Part shown: positions 35,413 to 43,910 of the stretch, one piece after another | Layout of the letters: each line of letters starts with the position of its first letter | How positions within the stretch are numbered: the first letter of the stretch is position 1 | Assembly (NCBI RefSeq): GCF_016724845.1 | Contig: NZ_CP068082.1 | Span: forward strand, 4,836,001 to 4,900,000 | Reading direction: 5' to 3' | From: Sphingobacterium spiritivorum | GTDB taxonomy: Bacteria; Bacteroidota; Bacteroidia; Sphingobacteriales; Sphingobacteriaceae | Length of the DNA stretch: 64,000 nt | Program-made: the position numbers and the translations under genes | The notes under the pieces: generated by a model | Told to the model about the DNA's origin: nothing | Seen by the model: the letters and a program-made list of their open reading frames with translations, nothing else | The model's database searches: none

Positions 35413-35747
35413 GTGATATAACACAGACATTTCTCTGTTATGTACAAGGATTTGAGTTCCGCATTAAAATTCCTAAAAAACTGCTTAAACAGGGTTTAAA
35501 TAAAGTATTTCATCTTAAAACCGTTAAAATATGTACTAAAAAGTATACACTTTAATTGATTAAAATTATTAGGCTAAATAAGACAGAAAAAACAATAAAA
35601 ATAAAACAATCATACTGTTTACTAACTACTTAACACATTAAATGCGTTAAAAAGGAAATATAAACCAGTATGTAATCAAAGTTGCGCATGTTATTTGCAA
35701 AACTGATCATGAGTTATTAATAGAATAATCAACCAAAAATAATTACT
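35413..35747. other. AT-rich gene-free region upstream of the 36-codon gene
   Basis: These 335 bp are very AT-rich and contain several TTAAA-type half-sites (for example TTAAATGCGTTAAAA near 35638), but no promoter with both boxes and no longer ORF. Confidence 0.45.
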
Positions 35748-35858
35748 ATGGAAACTACAGAAAAAAACGCAGCAAAACTAGGACTTGAAAAAGGATATTA
35801 TCTATTACTAATGGCTATCCTGGAAATACCGGATACATCTGTTCAGAATGAGCAGTAA
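35748..35858 (+). CDS. 36-residue small protein of unknown function
   Basis: An ATG-to-TAA frame of 37 codons encodes a peptide with a charged N-terminus (METTEKNAAK), a short hydrophobic centre (YYLLLMAILEIP) and an acidic/polar tail ending VQNEQ. A hairpin terminator follows 40 bases after the stop, so the frame forms a compact transcription unit of its own. The hydrophobic centre is too short for a clear membrane helix. Possibilities are a signalling peptide, a toxin-like peptide or a RiPP precursor; no modifying enzyme is adjacent. Coding status rests on the frame plus terminator only. Confidence 0.5.
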   Translation: METTEKNAAKLGLEKGYYLLLMAILEIPDTSVQNEQ

Positions 35859-35898
35859 TAAGCAGATATTAAAATACAACACAATACTTCACACACTA

Positions 35899-35935
35899 AT
35901 CTCTACCCTGAAAAGGGTGAGATTTTTGTATTTTT
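35899..35935 (+). terminator. Terminator after the 36-codon gene
   Basis: ATCTC(T)ACCCT, loop GAAA, AGGGTGAGAT, with one bulged T, is followed by TTTTGTATTTTT. Confidence 0.75.
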
Positions 35936-36189
35936 AAGGCTGCCCTTCCTCTTTCCTCATTTATTACATATTTTCAAAATCATCTTTTTTATTGCTGTTG
36001 AGAGCAATGAAACCAGCATTTTATACAACTTTTTCAACTTGTACTTTGATCCTGAACCGGGAATAAAAGTCTTTGCAAGTCATCCTGAGAGTCTTCTGTG
36101 GTACAATAAAGTTATTAATCAGTAAAAAATACCACAAAAGAAATGTACTACACCATACAAATGGTATTTATTACGCTAATTTTGTAGTC
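35936..36189. other. Gene-free region upstream of an AraC-type gene
   Basis: Nothing recognisable is present apart from TAATTTTG at 36177-36184, a possible -7 box only 5 bases before the AraC-type ATG at 36190. Confidence 0.45.
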
Positions 36190-37041
36190 ATGGTAGCAAG
36201 CATCCCTATATTAGACCAATGCTCTTTGTCCCGCACACAGGAGAATACGATCACCGTAGAGGCTTTGTCTTCTTATCTGTCTCGTAATAAGAATCTTGTG
36301 TTTCCTCACAGACATAGCTTTTATCAACTCTTATTATTCACACAGGGCGGAGGAACTCATGCTATTGATTTTGAAACTTTTGATATAGTTCCATGGCAGA
36401 TTTATATGATGCTGCCTGGTCAGATTCATCGTTGGGATTTTGAGGGAGAGATGGACGGATTTATTGTAAATTTTCAACCTGATTTTTTTCATACATTTCT
36501 GTTGCGTCCGGAATATCTGCATCAGTTTTCTTTTTTTTCAGGCTTGATAAAGGATCAGGTATTTGATATCAGTCCGGAGCTGCAAAATGAGGTTGTGCGC
36601 TTGTTTCAGGAGCTGCTCCGTACCGGAGATCTGGATTTTGCTAAAATTACCTTATTATATCTGTTCAAAACACTGGAAAGAAGTCCTGTACTACAAAATA
36701 AATCCGAGAGTGCTGCATACAACCATACCCTATTAAGGAATTTCATGAGTCTTATCGAGAGCAATTACAGGACGCTGCGACTGCCTAAAGATTATGCGAA
36801 ACTTCTGTTTATAACGCCTAATCACCTGAATGCACTGGTGAAGGAATCTATTGGCTTATCAGCCGGAGAGCTTATACGAAACCGGGTACTACTGGAAGCA
36901 AAACGCCTTCTGGTTATCCAGGATTATTCGATTAGTGAAATAGCCTACGGCCTGAACTTTAATGATAATTCCTATTTCACCAAATTTTTTAAGAAAAACG
37001 AGGGTATTACTCCCGAAGAATTTAGAAAAAAACACATATAA
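36190..37041 (+). CDS. AraC family transcriptional regulator (cupin sensor)
   Basis: This protein is 283 residues from the ATG at 36190; the open frame extends to 36073, but that stretch (39 codons) looks non-coding and would bury the -7 box. The N-terminal cupin-like sensor domain has FPHRHSFYQLLLFTQGGGTHAIDFE and MMLPGQIHRW. The C-terminal double helix-turn-helix includes PKDYAKLLFITPNHLNALVKE and YSISEIAYGLNFNDNSYFTKFFKKNEGITPEEFRK. The ligand is unknown. The DUF983 gene follows 5 bases after the stop and may be cotranscribed. Confidence 0.9.
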   Translation: MVASIPILDQCSLSRTQENTITVEALSSYLSRNKNLVFPHRHSFYQLLLFTQGGGTHAIDFETFDIVPWQIYMMLPGQIHRWDFEGEMDGFIVNFQPDFFHTFLLRPEYLHQFSFFSGLIKDQVFDISPELQNEVVRLFQELLRTGDLDFAKITLLYLFKTLERSPVLQNKSESAAYNHTLLRNFMSLIESNYRTLRLPKDYAKLLFITPNHLNALVKESIGLSAGELIRNRVLLEAKRLLVIQDYSISEIAYGLNFNDNSYFTKFFKKNEGITPEEFRKKHI

Positions 37042-37046
37042 CAGCT

Positions 37047-37445
37047 ATGAAATATACACTGTCGAACGAATTGAAATCTGCACTGGAAGGTAAGTGCCCG
37101 CGATGCAGAAAAGGAGATCTGTTCAAAGCTCCTCTCTTTAGTTTCAGGTCTAAAAAAATGAACGAGACCTGTCCGCACTGTGGTCTCAAATTTGAAAAAG
37201 AACCCGGCTACTTTTATGTAGCTATGTATATCAGCTATGCATTTAATGTAGCTGAGTTGCTAACGGCCTGTTTTGCCACTTACTTCCTTACAAACAACCT
37301 GGAGTCTCCATGGTTATATCTGGGGGTATCACTATCTGCAGCTATACTCATGGCTCCGGTGAACTACAGATATTCCAGAGTCGTATTGCTTTATTGGCTT
37401 ACGCCTTCTTTCAGGTACAGGCCTGATATCTACGATGTCCAATAA
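37047..37445 (+). CDS. DUF983 zinc-ribbon membrane protein
   Basis: This 132-residue protein has an N-terminal zinc ribbon (CPRCRKGDLF and CPHCGLKF, two CxxC pairs) and two hydrophobic segments (about residues 55-80 and 90-110). The family is often near cytochrome oxidase or stress genes, but its function is unknown. It is coupled to the AraC-type gene upstream. Confidence 0.88.
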   Translation: MKYTLSNELKSALEGKCPRCRKGDLFKAPLFSFRSKKMNETCPHCGLKFEKEPGYFYVAMYISYAFNVAELLTACFATYFLTNNLESPWLYLGVSLSAAILMAPVNYRYSRVVLLYWLTPSFRYRPDIYDVQ

Positions 37446-37473
37446 CTTTCCTTACTTATATAGTGTATTAAAA

Positions 37474-37512
37474 AAAGCCTGCACTACTTTTACAGTAGTA
37501 CAGGCTTTATTG
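37474..37512. terminator. Bidirectional terminator between the DUF983 gene and gdhA
   Basis: AAAGCCTG(C)ACTACT pairs with AGTAGT(A)CAGGCTTT, with an A-run upstream (U-run for the minus strand) and TTTAT on the plus side. Confidence 0.85.
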
Positions 37513-37531
37513 TTTCTGATAAGATTATCCG

Positions 37532-38956
37532 TTAAGGGAAGATTCCTAATTGTTCGTATGCTGCTCCAACTTTATTAATTGCACATATAAAGGCTGCGGT
37601 ACGTAGATCCTCTACACCTGCTGTACTTTTGTATACTTCCCGGATTTCCTGATATGATCCGATCATGGTATCTTCAAGACCGGAGTAAATAAGATCTATT
37701 TCATCCGGACCACGCAGAATGATCTTACGTTCCAGTTCTGAAACTTTCTTACTGGTGAGTGATTCTATGATATTCACCAACTCTGCATACATATTTTCAC
37801 TGAATCGTTTTTCAAGACGTCCATATCTGACATGACTCAGATTTTTGAGCCATTCGAAATACGATACGGTTACACCGCCGGCATTCAGGTACATATCCGG
37901 AATGATCAGCACACCTTTTTTGTTCAGGATTTCATCAGCTTTGGGCGTGAGCGGTCCGTTGGCTGCTTCTCCGATTATTTTTGCCTGGATACGGTCTGCA
38001 TTTCCTTCATGGATAACAGATTCTAATGCTGCAGGAATAAGGATATCACAGGGTTGTTCTAATCCTTCGGCTCCGTTTTTAAAGTTTTGCGCACCTTCAT
38101 AATTCAGAATAGAGCCTGTCGCTTTGCGATGTGCAAGCACAGCATCCACATCGAAACCTTTAGCATTATATATTGCTCCTTCATACTCAATAAGTCCTAC
38201 AATAAGCGCTCCTCCATCCTGAAAGAATTTGGCAGCATGGTATCCCACATTCCCTAATCCCTGTACGATGATCCGTTTGCCGGCTATGCCGGTGCTGATT
38301 CCGAGTTTTTCCATATCATCTGCAAAAGAGCATGCCTCACGAACACCAAAGTATACTCCGAGCCCTGTTGCTTCTGTACGTCCTCTCACTCCACCCTGCG
38401 AAATAGGTTTACCCGTCACACAGGCCTGCGCATTGATATCGTTAGGATTCAGCGAAGAGTAGGTATCCAGTATCCAGCTCATCTCTCTGGCTCCGGTTCC
38501 GTAATCCGGTGCAGGTACATCTATTCCTGGTCCGATAAAATTCTTTTTAACTAATTCTGAGGTGTATCGGCGGGTGATCTTTTCCAGTTCAAATTCGGTG
38601 TATTTTCGGGAGTCAATCTTTATCCCTCCCTTTCCTCCTCCGAATGGTACATTGACAATCGCACATTTGTAAGTCATCAGTGCTGCTAAAGCCATTACTT
38701 CATCCTGATTGACCTCAATGCTAAAGCGAATACCACCTTTACAAGGCAACTTGTGATGAGAGTGCTGAACACGATACGCTTCAATTACTTCAATCTTGTC
38801 TCCGATCTTGACCGGAAACTTGACCTGTAAAATAGAATTACAGGCTTTGATTTGTTCCAATATTCCGGAAGAGAAGGAAGTGAATTTGGCTGCTTTATCA
38901 AAATTTTGACTAACACCTTTGAAAAAGCTGTAATTTTCTTGTGATGTGTGGGACAT
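37532..38956 (-). CDS. gdhA: Glutamate dehydrogenase (Glu/Leu/Phe/Val family)
   Basis: This 474-residue enzyme interconverts glutamate and 2-oxoglutarate plus ammonia. The catalytic region [14 protein letters not shown] and [14 protein letters not shown] (catalytic Lys) is followed by the [15 protein letters not shown] block. The Rossmann segment is [15 protein letters not shown] (about residues 228-242). The length fits the hexameric class I type. Which coenzyme is used is not clear from the sequence. It has its own convergent terminator. Confidence 0.94.
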   Translation of the reverse strand: MSHTSQENYSFFKGVSQNFDKAAKFTSFSSGILEQIKACNSILQVKFPVKIGDKIEVIEAYRVQHSHHKLPCKGGIRFSIEVNQDEVMALAALMTYKCAIVNVPFGGGKGGIKIDSRKYTEFELEKITRRYTSELVKKNFIGPGIDVPAPDYGTGAREMSWILDTYSSLNPNDINAQACVTGKPISQGGVRGRTEATGLGVYFGVREACSFADDMEKLGISTGIAGKRIIVQGLGNVGYHAAKFFQDGGALIVGLIEYEGAIYNAKGFDVDAVLAHRKATGSILNYEGAQNFKNGAEGLEQPCDILIPAALESVIHEGNADRIQAKIIGEAANGPLTPKADEILNKKGVLIIPDMYLNAGGVTVSYFEWLKNLSHVRYGRLEKRFSENMYAELVNIIESLTSKKVSELERKIILRGPDEIDLIYSGLEDTMIGSYQEIREVYKSTAGVEDLRTAAFICAINKVGAAYEQLGIFP

Positions 38957-39371
38957 AAGATATTTGTTAGTTTACATTTAATTTATTTTTGGTAATGCAT
39001 TGCTGCCTTAAGCAGTATTTGATGGATTAAAGTTAATATTTTTGCACCTCAATAATCCATTATCTGCGCTGAAAACCAGATTTTTACCATATTAGCTTTG
39101 TTCTACTGATTTCTTTAAAAATCAATAAATAAAAGACCTGTTTCTGTAAAAAAACAATAGTTTTTCAGTCAATTTTCCACCATCTTAAAAAGATAAAAAA
39201 CGCTAAAATTGTTTGCTGCCAGCCGGATATTCTGTATTTACAGCCTGCTTACTTAAATTATAAAGGTTTATTTTTCCGGCACAGGTTTAGCTCATGATTA
39301 AAAAGCTGTTTTCACACAGCCTGGGATCTGCTCCGTCATGCCGGGAATGCGGAGCAATTCCTATAAAAAAA
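38957..39371. other. Gene-free region between gdhA and the fasciclin gene
   Basis: I see a GCTCCG/CGGAGC imperfect dyad around 39330-39355 and no credible ORF (the frame at 39294-39482 runs over the fasciclin terminator). No promoter with both boxes is clear. Confidence 0.45.
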
Positions 39372-39403
39372 GAAACGGCAGTAAACCTGAGTTTACTACC
39401 GTT
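39366..39403 (-). terminator. Terminator after the fasciclin gene
   Basis: On the minus strand AACGGTAGTAAAC, loop TCAG and GTTTACTGCCGTT form a 13-base stem with one mismatch, followed by TCTTTTTTT. Confidence 0.85.
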
Positions 39404-39447
39404 CAATGCCATAAATACCGACCTCACATCTTCCTCACTTTATTTAT

Positions 39448-40014
39448 TTACGGCATCAGCACATGATCAATTACATGTATAGTACCGTTTGATTGATTAA
39501 CGTCAGCTATTGTTACTTTGGCATCGTTACCTTTGCTGTCACGTACATACAGATCTTTCCCTTTTACCCAGAATGTGATTTTTTCACCCTGTACAGTTGC
39601 CACACTAGCCTTACCTCCGCCAGCTTTCACCATATTCATAATGCTTTTTGCATCGTGCTTACCTGCAACAACATGATAGGTAAGGATAGTTGTCAGTTTT
39701 TCTTTATTTTCCGGTTTAACCAACGATTCTACAGTACCTGCAGGCAATTTGGCGAATGCTTCATTTGTAGGAGCGAATACCGTGAATGGTCCTTTTGAAG
39801 ACAATGTCTCGACAAGACCGGCAGCTTTTACCGCTGCGACCAATGTAGTATGGTCTTTGGAATTCACTGCATTCTCCACAATGTTTTTGGACGGATACAT
39901 AGGAGCACCTCCTACCATTACTGTTTTTTCTTTTTGTTGTGCAGATACATTTGCTCCGCAAATCAGACTAAGTGAAAATAAACTCAGGGCGATTAATTTT
40001 GATGTTGCTCTCAT
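39448..40014 (-). CDS. Secreted fasciclin (FAS1) domain protein
   Basis: This 188-residue exported protein has a signal peptide (LIALSLFSLSLICGANVSAQ) and one FAS1 domain (residues ~50-188). The conserved blocks are present: H1 box GPFTVFAPTNEAFAKLPAGTVESL, and the end GTIHVIDHVLMP. FAS1 proteins are adhesion or cell-surface proteins. No lipobox or membrane anchor is present, so it is probably periplasmic or released. It is followed by its own terminator. Confidence 0.92.
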   Translation of the reverse strand: MRATSKLIALSLFSLSLICGANVSAQQKEKTVMVGGAPMYPSKNIVENAVNSKDHTTLVAAVKAAGLVETLSSKGPFTVFAPTNEAFAKLPAGTVESLVKPENKEKLTTILTYHVVAGKHDAKSIMNMVKAGGGKASVATVQGEKITFWVKGKDLYVRDSKGNDAKVTIADVNQSNGTIHVIDHVLMP

Positions 40015-40101
40015 GATGTCTTGTTTTTAAAAATTGATTCTTTTTATTTGCTTTCTTTCTCTCATTTACGACATTGATAGCGGAGCGGATTTAATTTTTT
40101 A

Positions 40102-40626
40102 TTATTTTTTTTGATCGGGTTCAAATTCCAGTGATATGGAGTTCATACAAAAGCGTTTTCCGGTGGGTGGAGGCCCGTCATCGAAGATATGGCCCAGGTG
40201 CGAATTACAGCGTCCGCATAATACCTCTGTACGTACCATATTGTAGCTATTATCTTGTTTATAAATAACACTATTCTTTTTGAGTGGCTCATAAAAGGAT
40301 GGCCATCCGCAAGTAGAGGAAAATTTGGCTGTAGAACGAAATAAGGGATTGCCACATACGGCACAGTAGTAGGTTCCTTTGACATCATACTCATAGTATT
40401 TACCGGTAAAAGCGCGTTCTGTCTGCGCTTCCCTTGCTACGGCATATAAGTCCGGATCCAGAATCTTCTTCCATTCTGAATTTTTGATATTTAGCTTCTT
40501 TGTATCCGTGCGGGAATAATAGGGATTTCGGGTAGTAGTCTGCTGTGCATTACTGTTGATGCCGATACAGATCAGGAGAATCGCCGTCAGGATTATTCTG
40601 TTTGTTATGATCAGATAATTTTTCAT
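40102..40626 (-). CDS. msrB: Peptide-methionine (R)-S-oxide reductase MsrB, exported form
   Basis: This 174-residue repair enzyme acts on oxidised methionine. An N-terminal hydrophobic signal (IILTAILLICIGINSNAQ) implies periplasmic location. Zinc is bound by YYCAVCGNPLF and VLCGRCNSHLGH. The active-site Cys is in GKRFCMNSISLEF. The electron donor is unknown. The neighbouring fasciclin gene is on the same strand but 87 bases away behind its own start region. Confidence 0.94.
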   Translation of the reverse strand: MKNYLIITNRIILTAILLICIGINSNAQQTTTRNPYYSRTDTKKLNIKNSEWKKILDPDLYAVAREAQTERAFTGKYYEYDVKGTYYCAVCGNPLFRSTAKFSSTCGWPSFYEPLKKNSVIYKQDNSYNMVRTEVLCGRCNSHLGHIFDDGPPPTGKRFCMNSISLEFEPDQKK

Positions 40627-40782
40627 CTTTTTTTATGTTAGAATCTATTAGTAAGTACGATAAATGCAGGGCAATAGTTTGCAACAAACGTAAAATACTG
40701 TTTACGTATACAAGAAAAGACCATACCTGTACAGCATGATCTTTTCAAAATTTATTAATATATCTTAAGTTATCCGGAAATG

Positions 40783-41276
40783 CTAAAAGCTGTAACCCAG
40801 ACTCAATCTGAAGTTGGTCGGCGGCATAGCTCTCCAGCCGTAATGCTTATATCCCCAGGCTCCGGGATAAAAACCTACGTAATTATATCTATTGATCACA
40901 TTATTGACTACAAGAGCGATATTATAGTTATCTCTTTTATAAGACATACCGGCATCTATCGAGAAAAAATTATCAGGAAGATATTTCTCTTTTGTAACTG
41001 GCCATGCAGCACGTTTTGTCTGCAATTTAAATCCTGTAGAAACGCCTAACCCTCTGAATCCGCCGTCCTGAACTGTATATGTCAGCCAGCTATTCGCGAT
41101 GTGGCGGGCTGTTCCGTACAGCATCTGCCCTATTCTAGCGGCATCATTGTACTTGGATATTTTTGCATCTGTATACGCATAGTTAAGCATGATATTCCAT
41201 GACCGGTCTATCTTTCCGTTAATATCGACTTCTATTCCTTTGGATGTGGCTTTTCCCGATTGCTCTACAAGACGAT
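40783..41276 (-). pseudogene. 3' remnant of a TonB-dependent siderophore receptor gene
   Basis: The open frame on the minus strand encodes only the C-terminal barrel, ~164 residues. It includes LVEQSGKATSKGIEVDING, WNIMLNYAYTDAKISKYND and the terminal barrel strand ending RLSLGYSF with a final Phe. A full receptor is about 700-800 residues. The N-terminus, plug and most of the barrel are gone, and the frame stops being receptor-like exactly where the opposite-strand AraC remnant begins. No start codon with a promoter serves it, so it is a dead fragment. Confidence 0.85.
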
Positions 41277-41864
41277 ACCAATCCGGCTATAAAGGAGTTT
41301 GTCCGAAAAATAAATGAAAACCAGTATGCTGTACTTTTTGACAGGGGTATTCCGCTGAATAAAGAAATCTTTTTATTACTAGACGAAATCCGTAATTGTG
41401 AGCTGGATGGAGTAAGCAGATTTTACTTTATCAAAAGCAAGATCCTGTATCTGTTAAGTATACTTTTTAAGATTGGAGAATATGAGACTGTTACTCCCGA
41501 AAGTGCAATCGTTATATGGAGAAAAGAGGAGATTCATATTTTACAAAAGGTGGAGGAATTTATAGTACGCAATTCAGAACAGTTTTTTACAATTACGTTT
41601 TTATCCCGAAAATTTGCAATAAATGAATTCAAACTGAAGAAGGGATTCAAACAGTTGTATGGTAAAGGAATTTTTGAATATGCCAAATCCGTGCGGATGG
41701 AAAAAGCACGCCATCTTATTGAACAGCAGGACTATTCGCTTAAAGAAATTGCCTATCAGATCGGATATGCAACACCTTCTTCCTTTTCTGTGGCCTTTAA
41801 AAATGAATACGGCATGTCTCCTGCCCTTTTCAGAAAGCAAATTATGGCACTATCAGCGATTTAG
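41277..41864 (+). pseudogene. 3' remnant of an AraC-type regulator gene
   Basis: The plus-strand frame encodes ~195 residues ending in a complete AraC DNA-binding domain: TFLSRKFAINEFKLKKGFKQLYG and YSLKEIAYQIGYATPSSFSVAFKNEYGMSPALFRKQ. Homology-like sequence begins at TNPAIKEFVRKI near 41277. The dozen codons before it, from the ATG at 41244, are antisense to the receptor remnant. The N-terminal sensor half is missing. A short product could still be made from 41244, so some DNA binding cannot be excluded. Confidence 0.8.
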
Positions 41865-42072
41865 TATCAGATTGCTATAGATTTCATCATCTGGAAATTG
41901 ATGTACCTGCAATAACATCAAAAGATTATTCTGACTCTTTTTCAAAGAACATCGATAGATATATCCCTATTCCATTTGTTTTATATAAGATCAATTATAT
42001 AAAATTATCACATCTTATTCCGGAAGAAATCAACATTAATTAAATTAAATGTTTTATTTTGTTAAAATAAAT
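41865..42072. other. Gene-free AT-rich stretch after the AraC remnant
   Basis: No ORF, hairpin or repeat stands out. Short TTAAATTAAAT and GTTAAAAT motifs recur toward the promoter at 42073. Confidence 0.4.
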
Positions 42073-42104
42073 TTTGATTCGTTAAAATAATTTTAATATA
42101 TTTG
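42073..42104 (+). promoter_or_regulatory. Promoter of the duplicated unknown gene pair
   Basis: TTTG (42073-42076), 20 bases, then TATATTTG (42097-42104), a full match to the Bacteroidota consensus. Transcription from here would give a leader of about 290 bases before the gene at 42398. The leader holds only an imperfect hairpin near 42150-42178. Confidence 0.6.
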
Positions 42105-42397
42105 CAATAGCACGATTATAAATTTTAATAACACTAACCAATACAGAAAAGAAACTTTACTTTAAAACAAGTCTCTTTAGTTGACATTATTTCTTCGAAT
42201 TACCAGACACGGCATTTAACAGACGTTCATTATAGATTGTGCTTTATTCAGAAACAAATTATTTCAAATAAACTTTGTCTTATGCATAACCGTATGCAGA
42301 AATTTTACAAGCATTTTACTCTGCTGTTTTCTTGCAAAAAAATAAGATAAAACCATAATCAATAAAACGTTTAATATTCTTCACAGCTAACTAAATT
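42105..42397 (+). other. Long 5' leader of the 105-residue protein gene
   Basis: About 290 AT-rich bases lie between the promoter and the first gene. AAAGAAACTT/AAGTCTCTTT could pair with one mismatch around 42150-42178. I see no ORF over 25 codons and no match to a riboswitch I know. Confidence 0.4.
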
Positions 42398-42715
42398 ATG
42401 AAAGGTTATACGATTACAATCAATAAAAAAAACATCAATGTTGGTGTTCAAAATGGACTTGTACTGCTTATCTATGATATAGGAAGTAAAGATACATCCA
42501 ATAGCATACGAGTAAGCGGTATTGATAATGGCATCGGACAACATCTGAAATGGGAAAATATCAGCATTCAAGAAGGAGATAAAATAAGAATAACAGCATG
42601 TGATGTTGACGATTCGGTTCCTCCGGTTTCAAGAGAGATAATAGATCCGCAGGAAATTCTGAAAGAATATAATGATCTTAAAAAAATATTGACAGAGGAA
42701 GGAATTATAAAATGA
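42398..42715 (+). CDS. Unknown 105-residue protein, family member 1
   Basis: I do not recognise this protein. It is predicted beta-rich in the first ~70 residues (MKGYTITINKKNINVGVQ, VLLIYDIGS, IRVSGIDN, KIRITACDVDD). A charged C-terminal helix ends LKKILTEEGIIK. It shares its plan with the 117-residue proteins next to it: an MKGxxI start, a central SG-D motif, a Trp then GD, and a C-terminal helix ending in EEG(I/L)I(K/Q). They are therefore paralogues. Its stop overlaps the next ATG (ATGA), so translation is coupled. There is no signal peptide. Confidence 0.7.
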   Translation: MKGYTITINKKNINVGVQNGLVLLIYDIGSKDTSNSIRVSGIDNGIGQHLKWENISIQEGDKIRITACDVDDSVPPVSREIIDPQEILKEYNDLKKILTEEGIIK

Positions 42716-43065
42716 AAGGCATTAAAATTCAACATCAAGGTGAAGTTTTTAATATCGCAGTTGACTTTCCAATAACTGTATTTATGTACCAAAGAGACGG
42801 ATACTACTTTCTTGACTTAAGCGGGACGGACGAAAATAACACCTCATATACCTGGATAGACAAGAAAATGAAAACCGGTGATTTTCTGGATTTTGAACTA
42901 ATCGATCAGGATAAAAGCCTGACCTCAGAACCTGTAAAAATATGTAAGGCCTTTGAAGAAAATACTCCTTTGGAAGGTGAAGAGTTAGCTCAAATGTTTA
43001 GAGAGTTTCTGGCTCGGTTTAATGTATTGGAAGAATTTCTGAAAAAAGAAGGATTAATACAGTAG
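42712..43065 (+). CDS. Unknown 117-residue protein, copy 1
   Basis: This protein is of unknown function. The N-terminal ~75 residues look beta-rich (MKGIKIQHQGEVFNIAVDF, ITVFMYQRDGYYFLDLSG, SYTWIDKKMKTGDFLDFEL). The C-terminal ~40 residues are an acidic helical region ending VLEEFLKKEGLIQ. It overlaps the 105-residue gene by 4 bases. An almost identical copy lies at 43455-43808; they differ at LDLSG/LEVSG and EENTP/EDEIP plus a few silent changes. No signal peptide or membrane segment is seen. Confidence 0.72.
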   Translation: MKGIKIQHQGEVFNIAVDFPITVFMYQRDGYYFLDLSGTDENNTSYTWIDKKMKTGDFLDFELIDQDKSLTSEPVKICKAFEENTPLEGEELAQMFREFLARFNVLEEFLKKEGLIQ

Positions 43066-43096
43066 TTCTCCTTATGCTTTGCAAAAACATCAGAAA

Positions 43097-43157
43097 TAAT
43101 ATCAGGCTCTTGTTGTTGTCCCTGGCTGACAAGACATCTTACAGATGCCAGCAGGTA
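43097..43157 (-). pseudogene. Remnant of a sulfatase gene 5' end
   Basis: On the minus strand this short piece encodes YLLASVRCLVSQGQQQEPDII. It matches residues ~11-31 of the intact sulfatase encoded at 43911-45401 (YLLASVTCLVAKGQQQKPNII), at both DNA and protein level and in the same orientation. The rest of the gene is absent. It joins directly to a decayed copy of the 105-residue gene. Confidence 0.85.
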
Positions 43158-43457
43158 ATAAAAAAACATCAATGTTGGTGTTCAAAATGGACTCGTACTG
43201 CTTATCTAGCATACATATGATGCAGAAAATAATAATACATCCAATAGCATACAAGTAAGCGGTATAGATAATGGCATCGGACTACATCTGAAATGGGAGA
43301 ATATCAGCATTCAAAAAGGAGATAAAATAAGAATAACAGCATATGACCTTGAGGATTCGGTTCCTCCGGTTTAAAGAGAGATAATAGATCCGCAGGAAAT
43401 TCTGAAAGAATATAATGATCTTAAAAAAATATTAACAGAGGAAGGAATTATAAAATG
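43158..43457 (+). pseudogene. Decayed second copy of the 105-residue gene
   Basis: The DNA follows 42422-42715 closely but lacks the first ~9 codons and start. It has an in-frame TAG where the intact gene reads TAT (CTTATCTAG, near 43208) and a TAA in place of TCA (CCGGTTTAAAG, near 43373). The 3' end up to the ATGA junction is intact, so the downstream 117-residue copy keeps its start. Confidence 0.9.
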
Positions 43458-43808
43458 AAAGGCATTAAAATTCAACATCAAGGTGAAGTTTTTAATATCG
43501 CAGTTGACTTTCCAATAACTGTATTTATGTACCAAAGAGACGGATACTACTTTCTTGAGGTAAGCGGGACGGACGAAAATAACACCTCATATACGTGGAT
43601 AGACAAAAAAATGAAAACCGGTGATTTTCTGGATTTTGAACTAATCGATCAGGATAAAAGCCTGACCTCAGAACCTGTAAAAATATGTAAGGCCTTCGAA
43701 GATGAGATTCCTCTGGAAGGTGAAGAGTTAGCTCAAATGTTTAGAGAGTTTCTGGCTCGGTTTAATGTATTGGAAGAATTTCTGAAAAAAGAAGGATTAA
43801 TACAATAA
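43455..43808 (+). CDS. Unknown 117-residue protein, copy 2
   Basis: This is a near-identical duplicate of the gene at 42712-43065, with changes LEVSG for LDLSG and DEIPLEG for NTPLEG. The upstream cotranscribed gene is dead here, yet this copy remains fully open, which suggests it is kept or that the duplication is recent. Translation can no longer be coupled to an upstream frame, and no promoter of its own is evident. It ends about 100 bases before the convergent sulfatase. Confidence 0.7.
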   Translation: MKGIKIQHQGEVFNIAVDFPITVFMYQRDGYYFLEVSGTDENNTSYTWIDKKMKTGDFLDFELIDQDKSLTSEPVKICKAFEDEIPLEGEELAQMFREFLARFNVLEEFLKKEGLIQ

Positions 43809-43910
43809 CTCTATTCACTTCACGCTCCGTAAAAACACAGGAAATAATCATATTACTATTCTCTCAGTTATGCAGTATCAGAGTAGAATATGATCTGATA
43901 CTGCATAGTA

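Noticed and set aside
39294-39482. 62-codon plus-strand ORF upstream of the fasciclin gene end
   Set aside because: It crosses the fasciclin terminator and the end of that gene on the other strand, with no family-like features.
41244-41276. N-terminal dozen codons of the AraC frame as real protein
   Set aside because: They are the antisense of the receptor remnant, so they arose from the deletion junction.
43097-43172. 60-codon minus-strand ORF as a small secreted protein
   Set aside because: Its signal-peptide-like start is a leftover of the duplicated sulfatase gene, and the rest is antisense to the 117-residue gene.
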